This document shows positions 10,022 through 18,398 of a stretch of 64,000 nt of DNA, in pieces. The stretch comes from Bacteroides sp. (GTDB lineage Bacteria; Bacteroidota; Bacteroidia; Bacteroidales; Bacteroidaceae): contig SUXY01000002.1 in assembly GCA_015060705.1 (NCBI GenBank), forward strand, positions 1-64,000, read 5' to 3'. Each line of letters starts with the position of its first letter. Within the stretch, counting starts at the first letter, position 1. The notes beneath the pieces are model-generated. The model saw nothing but the letters and a program-made list of their open reading frames with translations. It did no database searches and was not told the origin of the DNA. A program made the position numbers and the translations under genes.

Positions 10022-10160
10022 GTTCTAAACAAATACAATTCATACAACTGATACAAACAATCTATTTCTTCCGATTTATCCTCCTTACACAAGCCGTCAA
10101 ATTAATACAATAAATTGACAATCAAACGCTTATTAGTCTTGTAGTATCAAAATAAACTCT

Positions 10161-10168
10161 TACCTTTG
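10161..10168 (+). promoter_or_regulatory. Bacteroides-type -7 box (TACCTTTG)
   Basis: TACCTTTG upstream of the small peptide gene and RHS operon, with a ttg-containing element about 20 nt further upstream. Confidence 0.6.
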
Positions 10169-10257
10169 TATTGAAGAAATAACAAAAGGGAAGCCACAAG
10201 CAAACACAGACCCTTAGTTTATAATAAAATAAGTATTAACTATTAAAACACACAGAC

Positions 10258-10353
10258 ATGAAAAAGAGCGACAAATGGCGCCGCATTATCGAAGCGCTGA
10301 TTGCGATTCTTACTGTTGTCGGTAGTTTCTTGACAGGAACGGCAATGCAGTAG
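10258..10353 (+). CDS. Smalltalk-like small hydrophobic peptide (31 aa)
   Basis: MKKSDKWRRIIEALIAILTVVGSFLTGTAMQ*; charged N-term then hydrophobic segment, downstream of a promoter. Confidence 0.65.
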   Translation: MKKSDKWRRIIEALIAILTVVGSFLTGTAMQ

Positions 10354-10536
10354 AATCCGGACACAAACACGAATGCTTCTACCATGGAGAAGCTGAAACA
10401 CGATTGGTTCATTGATCCTGTAATGGATTATTCATCAAGCAAAGCGACCGTACCATCCCGGGCAGGTACACGCTTCGCTTTTCAAACACAAAATTAAGTA
10501 AAGAATGTATTTTACACAACTTAAAACACTCTTTTT

Positions 10537-13470
10537 ATGAAACGTTTATTATTTGTATTATTGACATGCATTTGTTGTCTGACCATGCAGGCACAAGGCA
10601 ACTTCGGCAAAGTAAGTGCCGAAACAGCCGACTTTGTTCGTTTTGGCAATCAGTCGGTTTCTCTTTACACCGGGCAAGTTTCCGTATCTGTACCTCTTTA
10701 TCATATTAAGGATAAAGATTTCGATATTCCTTTGTCACTTAATTATGCAGCCGAAGGCTTCAAGCCCGCTTCCCGTCCCGGTTGGACCGGACTTCATTGG
10801 TCACTCAGCGGTGCCGGTGTCGTGACCCGTGAAATATATGGTGTGCCGGATGATTTCAGTAATTATGTAGACAGTAATGGGGAAGCAGCTATGGGGTTCT
10901 GGCAAGCTGTACAGCAACGCACTTATTCGCCCGACGACCTTTTCAGCTTTACTGACAATCTTTCCATGATTTGCGGTGGAGGTTATTGCAGCCTTCCTCC
11001 TGTCAGTGGAAAATATTATGATTGTGAGCCTGACCTGTTCACTTTCTCCATGCCGGGACATCATGCCACGTTCATGATTGACAACCGTGGAAATGTACAG
11101 ACCAGCAAGAAAGGGTATAAAGTGATTCTGAACAATATGACTGCCCAGACTACGGCCAATGCCAATCCGTCCATTTCTGAGATAACTGTTATTGCTCCCG
11201 ATGGTTATAGATATACTTTTGGAGGAACGCTTGAATCGTTGGAATTCAGTACGAACCGGATAACGGGCAGTGTCACTCCAACGGCAGATATGCGTAGCTG
11301 TATCAATGCCTGGCATCTGACAAGAATCAAAGCTCCCAACGGAAGAACGGTTACTTACAGCTACACATCCCATGATGCTTTGTCTGTTAGTTCTCCTTTT
11401 TGGAGTGTGAACAGTGCTTCCTTGCCATCACTTGGAACCAACTATCAGTGCAATGTGACCAAACGTGTATTCCTATCGTCCATTACGGTTGCGGATACGG
11501 GAGCGAGTGTTCAGTTCAACAAGACTCTGGAAACATGCAGTCCGTTCTATGTCGAGTTTTCAGACTACAATGCCTTGTCCTACAAGCTTGACAATGTAGT
11601 AGTGAAACAAGGGACAACAACCAAATATACTTGGCAATTGGGATATGAGAACAAACAGCATCTCCGCTTTTTGTCACAAGTAACCCAGCCGGACGGAGGT
11701 ATATACTCTTTCGGGTATCTGCATAGTTCCAACTATCCTCGTCCTACGACCGAAGAAGTGGATACATACGGATTTTGGCCACCTCTACCTGAATATCAAA
11801 ACAACAACAATGGTAATAGCGGTGGCGGTAATGGAGACGGAAGTGATGTCATTGACCCGACTCCTGACGGACGGGAAGATGGCGATACCATTGACAATGG
11901 TCTGTATCCTATATATCCCAATCTTCCTTCTACACCGACAGAAGTGGCAGACAGGGAAGCGTACAGTCTTATGACACGGGTCAACTACCCTACCGGTGGG
12001 TATACTCTGTTCACTTACGAGCAGCATCGCTATGGGAAGCGTGTCAATTTACAGGTGAGCGGCAACAATTGGGTGTCTTACACTGTGACGCAGCCCGGTA
12101 AGGTTAGCGGTCAGCGTATCAAGACCATCGAGGACCACCATGTCGTTCCCGGCACCGACATCGATCAGGTAGAAAGCCGAAGCTACACTTACATGTCAAC
12201 GGATGGAACGACAGGCAGTGGCTTCCTTATGAAGACCCGGCCTTTCATGGTAATGGCTGCCACAAATGACACGATTGCAATAACCAATAAGGTGTGGGCG
12301 AACAATTACAATGTTGAAGAACCTCATATCGGGTATTCTCATGTGACGGAAACATATAGTGATGGTTCGTATATCCAATACCAATATTCCAACTATTCCT
12401 CCAATCCGGACGGTAATATCACGAATTATCACTGGGAGGATGCAAGCGAAGTGGACGGTATGGATTTTGTGACCAGCAATGTAGCTTTGAAAAGCAGTAA
12501 CTACAGTTGTCGGGGTTTGCTTCTTCATCGGAGTTATTATACTGCAGACAATACGTTGCTTCACAATACGGCCTATACTTATCGGGATATGGGAGCACAA
12601 TCCTTACTGCCTCCCGGTGGACAAGAAACGCCATTGCTGGAAGAATATGGCTATATCGTTTCATTCCGTCCTGTCGGTGGTGGAGCAGGGACTATGGGCA
12701 TACGTTTGAGAACACATCCGGTATTGACGGAAGTAGAGACGGAATATCCTGTTTCTGGTAGCAGCCACAGCCGTACACTGACATATACTTATAATGAATT
12801 TGATTTGATGAGAACCCGTAAAGAAGCGCGTTCTGACGGTCGAACATTCATTACAAGCTATCTTTATCCTTCGGATTTGAATACCTTGGGAAGCGTGTAC
12901 AGCCGAATGGTGACACAGAACCGTGTAGCCAGTGTCGTTGAAGAACGGGATTCGTTGGGAGCTACACTGACGGCAGTACGATGCTACCTTCCCAAGATGT
13001 TGACCGGAGGGGGTTTCGTCACTGACAGCATTCAGGAAAGTCGTAATGGAACGGATTATGCGACCATTGAAAAGTATCCCGAATACGATTCATACGGCAA
13101 CCCGGTTCACATTGTTCGTCGTGACGGCACGGAGCAGGTCTTGTTCTGGGGATACAAGGGACGCTACTTGATTGGAGTGGTGGAAGGCAGTACTTATGAG
13201 GATGTTGTTGAGGCTATGGGCGGTACGCTCCCAGCCAGTTTCTCCGACAGCGAGACTCCGACAATGACGGCTATTGACGGACTTCGCAACAGCCTGGAAG
13301 GCGCGGCGGTCACAACCTACGTCTATAATCCATTGGTAGGACTGACCAAGACCACACTTCCTAACGGAAATGTGATGACCTATCTCTACAATTCGGCAGG
13401 TGAACTGATTGAAAGCCGTGACGTAAACGGCAGTAAGGTGGAAACTTACAGCAAACATTATAAGGAATAA
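10537..13470 (+). CDS. RHS/YD-repeat-type secreted protein, N-terminal component
   Basis: Signal peptide MKRLLFVLLTCICCLTMQAQ; PLYHIKDKDFDIPLSLNYAAEGFKPASRPGWTGLHWSLSGAGVVTRE; late YD-type repeats (TTLPNGNVMTYLYNSAGELIESRD). Confidence 0.85.
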   Translation: MKRLLFVLLTCICCLTMQAQGNFGKVSAETADFVRFGNQSVSLYTGQVSVSVPLYHIKDKDFDIPLSLNYAAEGFKPASRPGWTGLHWSLSGAGVVTREIYGVPDDFSNYVDSNGEAAMGFWQAVQQRTYSPDDLFSFTDNLSMICGGGYCSLPPVSGKYYDCEPDLFTFSMPGHHATFMIDNRGNVQTSKKGYKVILNNMTAQTTANANPSISEITVIAPDGYRYTFGGTLESLEFSTNRITGSVTPTADMRSCINAWHLTRIKAPNGRTVTYSYTSHDALSVSSPFWSVNSASLPSLGTNYQCNVTKRVFLSSITVADTGASVQFNKTLETCSPFYVEFSDYNALSYKLDNVVVKQGTTTKYTWQLGYENKQHLRFLSQVTQPDGGIYSFGYLHSSNYPRPTTEEVDTYGFWPPLPEYQNNNNGNSGGGNGDGSDVIDPTPDGREDGDTIDNGLYPIYPNLPSTPTEVADREAYSLMTRVNYPTGGYTLFTYEQHRYGKRVNLQVSGNNWVSYTVTQPGKVSGQRIKTIEDHHVVPGTDIDQVESRSYTYMSTDGTTGSGFLMKTRPFMVMAATNDTIAITNKVWANNYNVEEPHIGYSHVTETYSDGSYIQYQYSNYSSNPDGNITNYHWEDASEVDGMDFVTSNVALKSSNYSCRGLLLHRSYYTADNTLLHNTAYTYRDMGAQSLLPPGGQETPLLEEYGYIVSFRPVGGGAGTMGIRLRTHPVLTEVETEYPVSGSSHSRTLTYTYNEFDLMRTRKEARSDGRTFITSYLYPSDLNTLGSVYSRMVTQNRVASVVEERDSLGATLTAVRCYLPKMLTGGGFVTDSIQESRNGTDYATIEKYPEYDSYGNPVHIVRRDGTEQVLFWGYKGRYLIGVVEGSTYEDVVEAMGGTLPASFSDSETPTMTAIDGLRNSLEGAAVTTYVYNPLVGLTKTTLPNGNVMTYLYNSAGELIESRDVNGSKVETYSKHYKE

Positions 13471-13495
13471 TTTACACAACTTAAAACACACGATT

Positions 13496-16400
13496 ATGAA
13501 ACGAATTTTATTGACCCTTCTCTGTTGCCTGACAGTGGTATTCGTGTCGGCACAGAACACTTCGCAGAACTATCTGCACACCCGCAAGATGTTGAACTCC
13601 ACAGCTACCGGCTATGTGGACCACATCAGTTATCATGACGGTCTCGGTCGTCCGTTCCAGACGGTAGAGCAGCACTGGCCTTCTTCGGGAAGCGCCAGTA
13701 CACTCGTCACACAACAAGAGTACGACCTGTTGGGACGTCCTTCCGTGTCCCGTCTGCCTCTTCCCGGAAGCAGTAGCTTCGTTTCACCCAATTCGGTAGC
13801 CACATCGGTGGCTACCCACTACGGTGACAGCTATGCCTACAGCACCATTTCCTACGACAGTACAGCCCGTGAACGTGTTGTTTCCGAACAAGGAGAAGGA
13901 AGTGCATGGCAGGGAAAAGTGATTTCAACGGAATACCTGTCAAGCGGTACCAGCGGTGACTTGCTGTGCCAACATTACAAGCTAAACACTTTGGCCAATG
14001 TCACACAAAATGGAGCGTATGCTGCCGGTGCCCTTCAAGTAGTGAAGACTACAGACGAGGACGGGAAGGTGGGCTATACCTTCACGGATAAGCAAGGACG
14101 TACCGTATTGGAACGACGTGTGGACGGAACAACCTCCTTCGACACCTACTATGTGTACGATGATTACGGGAACTTGGAATGCGTGCTTCCACCGGCTATC
14201 GACGGTGACACTTCTACGGCTAACATGAACCGTTATGCCTATCTCTACCGCTACAACGAGCGCAACCTTTGTACCTGGAAGAAGCTTCCGGGTGTGGAGC
14301 CTGTGGAGTATGTGTACGATGAGCACGACCGCATGGTGTTCTCTCAGGACGGCAACCAACGTGTGTCCGGTAAATGGACATTCTATGTTTACGACAATCT
14401 GAACCGCTTGGTGCAGCAGGGAGAAAACACTTCGAAGACAGTGGTTGCATCGGACGTATACATTCAGAATTATTATGATGACCACGACTTTGTAGGGACT
14501 GACGGATTTACTGACAGCCGTTTTAACGATGATGAAACCAAACATGCCACGGGCAGCCTGACCGGAACCGTTATGAACGTATTGGGCAGTAATGACAAAA
14601 TCTATACGGCTTACTACTATGACATCAAGGGCAGGGTGACGAAGAAGGTACAGAGCAACCAGTTGGGTGGTTATGATGTAACGACCACTACCTATACTTT
14701 TACGGGTAACCCGGCAACGGTGACGCATGAACATACGGCCAATGGCAAGACTACCCGTACGGAAGTGTATACCTATACGTATGACCATGCAGACCGTCTG
14801 AGCAGCGTGAAGCACAAGCTGGGCAGTACGGAAGTGACCTTGGCAAGCTATACGTATGACAGCTTGGGCAGACAGAGCACCAAGAAGCTTCACGGCAGCA
14901 GTACCAACCAACTGACGTATACCTACAACATCCGTAACTGGCTAAGTGGTATTAGCGGAAGCAAGTTCAACCAAAATCTGTACTATACCGATGGCAATGG
15001 CACTGCCTGTTACAATGGCAATATCAGCAGCATGACCTGGAAATCGGGAGATGAAACGACGCTTCGTGGCTATAAATATACGTATGATGGCCTGGACCGT
15101 CTGAAAACCGGTATCTATGGTGAAGGGAGTACCCTAAGTACGAATGTCGGTAGATTTACCGAAAGTGTGGGAAGCTATGACAAGAACGGCAACATCATGG
15201 CAGGTTTTGTCCGTAGCGGTCTGACTTCCACCGGTAGTTATGCCAATCTCAATGCACTGACCATTACCTTGAACGGCAACCAGATTCAGTCGGTCACTGA
15301 CCATGTGCCTACTGTAGCTGCAACGGGAGGTTTCGAGTTTGTGGACGGCGCAAGTGAAACAATCGAGTATACTTACGACAATAATGGAAATTTAACAAAA
15401 GATTCCAATAAAGGTATTAGCAATATTGCGTACAATGTATTAAATTTGCCAAGTACGGTAACGTTCAGTGACGGCAGTACCATCACCTACAGCTATGCTG
15501 CGGATGGCACGAAGCTTAGAACGGTTCATACCATCAGCGGTACTGTCACACAGAAGGATTACTGTGCGAATGTGGTCTATGAAAATGGCATCCAGAAGAT
15601 GTTGCTTACTGAGGAAGGCTATGTGGACTTGTCCGCTTCTACTCCAGCCTACTATTATTACTTGAAAGACCATCAGGGTAATAATAGAGTTGTCCTAAGT
15701 TCAGGCGGTACTGCAGTGGAAGTGAGCCATTACTATCCGTTCGGTGGTGTCTTTGCATCGACCGGCAATGTTCAGCCCTACAAGTACAATGGCAAGGAGC
15801 TTGATACCAAAAAAGGTCTGAACTGGTATGACTATGGTGCCAGACACTATGATGCGGCACTTGGTAGATGGTTGGTGGTGGATCCGTTGGCGGAGAAGTA
15901 TTATTCAACTTCTGCTTATGGGTATTGTTTGAATAATCCTGTAAAGTATGTAGATCCAACAGGTTGTGCGGCTTCTACTCACACAGATTCTTTAGGAACT
16001 GTTGTAGCAGTATATAATGATGGAGATTTGGGCGTTTATAAACATAACTCAGACAAAAGCGGAACGCAGCAATTGTTAGCTGAGAATTATTCATCAACGA
16101 ACACATCTGCAAATGGAGAGAAGATGGGAGAAACTTATGAATGGAACTCATTTGTTAATCCAGGAACAGGAGATCCTATTGGAAAGATTAATTTTGGTTC
16201 AACTAAAGCAGCACAAGAAGTTTTTAAACATATGAATATACTTCTTAAAGTGAAAGCAAATTCTGCAAAATTGTTATTGTATGCATTCAATGCCAATAAT
16301 GGAGAATTGTTTGACATAAAACATCATAATCCTTATTTAGGGTCTCAGTTTGCTCTGGGGAAATATGTTTCTATGCGTGATGCTGGTAATATCTTAGCTG

Positions 16401-16600
16401 GTATGGTTGCACGTACAAGTGGTTTGCCTGCCATTACAACGTATACAGCATTTGGAGCATTGCAATTGTCCGGAAATAACAGAACAATGCTACCTCTTTA
16501 TTTATATAAAGCATATAAACTTGGTTACAGTGGAAGTTTTGGTGAATTACCAATATCACACAGTTTTCAAAGACGAGGGTATGAATTAAATTTTAAGTAA
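13496..16600 (+). CDS. RHS repeat-associated core protein with N-terminal DUF6443-like region and variable C-terminal (putative toxin) domain
   Basis: Signal peptide; VDHISYHDGLGRPFQTVEQHW; RHS core KDHQGNNRVVLSSGGTAVEVSHYYPFG...YKYNGKELDTKKGLNWYDYGARHYDAALGRWLVVDPLAEKYYSTSAYGYCLNNPVKYVDPTG, then an unrelated ~210-aa tail. Confidence 0.92.
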   Translation: MKRILLTLLCCLTVVFVSAQNTSQNYLHTRKMLNSTATGYVDHISYHDGLGRPFQTVEQHWPSSGSASTLVTQQEYDLLGRPSVSRLPLPGSSSFVSPNSVATSVATHYGDSYAYSTISYDSTARERVVSEQGEGSAWQGKVISTEYLSSGTSGDLLCQHYKLNTLANVTQNGAYAAGALQVVKTTDEDGKVGYTFTDKQGRTVLERRVDGTTSFDTYYVYDDYGNLECVLPPAIDGDTSTANMNRYAYLYRYNERNLCTWKKLPGVEPVEYVYDEHDRMVFSQDGNQRVSGKWTFYVYDNLNRLVQQGENTSKTVVASDVYIQNYYDDHDFVGTDGFTDSRFNDDETKHATGSLTGTVMNVLGSNDKIYTAYYYDIKGRVTKKVQSNQLGGYDVTTTTYTFTGNPATVTHEHTANGKTTRTEVYTYTYDHADRLSSVKHKLGSTEVTLASYTYDSLGRQSTKKLHGSSTNQLTYTYNIRNWLSGISGSKFNQNLYYTDGNGTACYNGNISSMTWKSGDETTLRGYKYTYDGLDRLKTGIYGEGSTLSTNVGRFTESVGSYDKNGNIMAGFVRSGLTSTGSYANLNALTITLNGNQIQSVTDHVPTVAATGGFEFVDGASETIEYTYDNNGNLTKDSNKGISNIAYNVLNLPSTVTFSDGSTITYSYAADGTKLRTVHTISGTVTQKDYCANVVYENGIQKMLLTEEGYVDLSASTPAYYYYLKDHQGNNRVVLSSGGTAVEVSHYYPFGGVFASTGNVQPYKYNGKELDTKKGLNWYDYGARHYDAALGRWLVVDPLAEKYYSTSAYGYCLNNPVKYVDPTGCAASTHTDSLGTVVAVYNDGDLGVYKHNSDKSGTQQLLAENYSSTNTSANGEKMGETYEWNSFVNPGTGDPIGKINFGSTKAAQEVFKHMNILLKVKANSAKLLLYAFNANNGELFDIKHHNPYLGSQFALGKYVSMRDAGNILAGMVARTSGLPAITTYTAFGALQLSGNNRTMLPLYLYKAYKLGYSGSFGELPISHSFQRRGYELNFK

Positions 16601-16610
16601 TAACAAGAAA

Positions 16611-16639
16611 GATGCCTCGCCAAAATTTTGCGAGGCATC
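16611..16639 (+). terminator. Hairpin after RHS gene
   Basis: gatgcctcgc (16611-16620) / gcgaggcatc (16630-16639); no strong T-run, so could be an attenuator. Confidence 0.6.
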
Positions 16640-16667
16640 TCATTTATCATAAAAATTTTTGTTAATT

Positions 16668-17171
16668 ATGAAAAAATCAATAACAGCAGGATTATTAATT
16701 ATTGTATGCATTGGATGTATATATAATAATGATGTATTGGGACTACTCTGTTTTGATAAGACCAAAAAGGAATATTATAATACTCCAAACGAGGAGCATT
16801 GTCTTACAGTTATACGTTATACTGGAAATGTATGGAAAAACAACCCGCTTGATGATGATAGAAGAGGAATATATATCATGCCTTATAAATTCTGTGGACA
16901 TCTTCCAGATACTAACTACATAAGGTTGAATTATGTCGGTGCTATCGAAAACCTTTATTACAAATGGCAAGGTGATACGTTATATCTGCGAACGATGGAT
17001 TACGGGGTAAAAGATGACAAATTATCCTCAACTGTTGTGCTCGATAGGAAGATGATGGACTATGAAAGATGGGGACGCTATTATGATACAATACAAGTGA
17101 TGGAACAATATTTGAGATGGAAAAGAATGAAAGCGGAATATAGTGTAATAAAGAGTAGTGGATTCAACTGA
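16668..17171 (+). CDS. Hypothetical exported/lipoprotein-like protein, candidate immunity protein
   Basis: ATG at 16668, hydrophobic N-term MKKSITAGLLIIVCIGC; located directly after the variable C-terminus of the RHS gene. Confidence 0.6.
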   Translation: MKKSITAGLLIIVCIGCIYNNDVLGLLCFDKTKKEYYNTPNEEHCLTVIRYTGNVWKNNPLDDDRRGIYIMPYKFCGHLPDTNYIRLNYVGAIENLYYKWQGDTLYLRTMDYGVKDDKLSSTVVLDRKMMDYERWGRYYDTIQVMEQYLRWKRMKAEYSVIKSSGFN

Positions 17172-17193
17172 TAGGTTCAACTTTTTAATTTAA

Positions 17194-17322
17194 TTAAATA
17201 AGCCATTAAATCCTAGAGCTGTGAAACAAGGTGAGAAGCAACTTCAAATATATAAGAGAGAATTGGAAACGATACCAAGATTTCAGGGGTGGGAATGGAA
17301 TACAAAATTAGAAACATATTGA
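17194..17322 (+). pseudogene. Orphan toxin C-terminal tail (displaced RHS-CT relic)
   Basis: Open frame from TAA (17191-17193) to TGA (17320-17322): LNKPLNPRAVKQGEKQLQIYKRELETIPRFQGWEWNTKLETY*, no start codon; pattern of the extreme C-terminus of RHS-type toxins; downstream gene ATG starts 1 nt after its stop. Confidence 0.7.
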
Positions 17323-17323
17323 T

Positions 17324-17779
17324 ATGGATAATAAAGAATTAAAAAAAACATTTTGTACAATTGCAAAACAATATGGTTTTAAAACTGCTTTCGGTTGTTG
17401 TTACAAGGAAAGTTCTGAATGTTTATTTGTAATGGAACTTCAAAAATCGAACTATAGTAATTTGTATTACTTAAACTTGAAGACATATATTCAAGGGACT
17501 TTTGGACAAAAATATATAGTTCATAAAGACTATTTGAAGAAAGACATGGGTAATGTATTTAATCGTCAACCTCCTCAATATTCTTCAATCTTTGATTTGG
17601 AAACCGAAATGTCAGATGAAGACCGTTTTGAAAATTTGAATGTTTGCTTTAATGATTTCATAATTCCTTACTCGGAAAAGAATTTGTCTGTTTCTGGAGT
17701 TCGTGAATTAGCAAAATCTAATGAATTGAAATTAATATCAACTGTTAAAGATGAGTTGGACAGACTTTATCCGGAATAG
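17324..17779 (+). CDS. DUF4304-like protein (candidate immunity protein for the displaced toxin)
   Basis: LKKTFCTIAKQYGFKT...CYKESSECLFVMELQKSNYSNLYYLNLKTYIQ matches the DUF4304 pattern (GFk..g..fyr....v..lQkS.....fyiN). Confidence 0.75.
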   Translation: MDNKELKKTFCTIAKQYGFKTAFGCCYKESSECLFVMELQKSNYSNLYYLNLKTYIQGTFGQKYIVHKDYLKKDMGNVFNRQPPQYSSIFDLETEMSDEDRFENLNVCFNDFIIPYSEKNLSVSGVRELAKSNELKLISTVKDELDRLYPE

Positions 17780-17821
17780 GAGTAAATTGGTGCTTTTATT
17801 ACATAAAAGCAATTAATTCAG

Positions 17822-17866
17822 AAAGCGTTCTTGCCAGAATACAATCTGTAAGAACGCTTTTATTCA
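17822..17866 (+). terminator. Terminator-like hairpin
   Basis: aaagcgttctt (17822-17832) / aagaacgcttt (17850-17860) followed by tatt. Confidence 0.65.
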
Positions 17867-17879
17867 AAACACAATCATT

Positions 17880-18320
17880 ATGCGACAAATAAACTTACTA
17901 GTAATCCATTGCAGTGCCACAAAAGAAAATCAATCATTCACAGTACAGGCACTGGAGAACTCACATCGTAAGAGAGGATTTTATGGAATCGGTTATCATT
18001 ACTATATCCGGCAATCCGGAGAAGTGATAAACACTCGTTCATTGAGTCGAATCGGTGCACATGCAAAAGGACACAACCGATACTCCATCGGCATCTGTTA
18101 CGAAGGAGGGTTGGATAAGGATGGAAAGCCGAAAGATACACGCACTCCCGAACAACGTGCAGCGCTCCGTCGGTTAGTGAATGAATTGCTGACACGTTTT
18201 CCCGGATGCAAAGTCTGTGGTCATCGTGACCTCAGTCCCGATCAGAACCGTAGCGGAAAGATAGAACCTTATGAATGGACGAAACAATGTCCGTGCTTCG
18301 ATGTAGCGACGGAATTGTGA
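17880..18320 (+). CDS. N-acetylmuramoyl-L-alanine amidase (Amidase_2)
   Basis: INLLVIHCSATKENQSFTVQALENSHRKRGFYGIGYHYYIRQSGEV...GAHAKGHNRYSIGICYEGG...VCGHRDLSPDQN...CPCFD. Confidence 0.93.
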   Translation: MRQINLLVIHCSATKENQSFTVQALENSHRKRGFYGIGYHYYIRQSGEVINTRSLSRIGAHAKGHNRYSIGICYEGGLDKDGKPKDTRTPEQRAALRRLVNELLTRFPGCKVCGHRDLSPDQNRSGKIEPYEWTKQCPCFDVATEL

Positions 18321-18327
18321 TATGCTG

Positions 18328-18363
18328 GAATCCCTGCCATTGCAAGTATGATGGCAGGGATTC
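18328..18363 (+). terminator. Terminator-like hairpin after amidase
   Basis: gaatccctgccat (18328-18340) / atggcagggattc (18351-18363). Confidence 0.75.
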
Positions 18364-18398
18364 TTCTATAATGGTAATGATTCAACTTTTAAATGCAA

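Noticed and set aside
10351-10353. Stop-codon readthrough (TAG) joining the 31-aa peptide to the following frame
   Set aside because: No pyrrolysine machinery or readthrough context is visible; more simply a normal stop followed by a separate short ORF or remnant.
13982-14911. 309-aa minus-strand ORF
   Set aside because: Antisense to the RHS repeats; composition reflects the YD-repeat codon periodicity.
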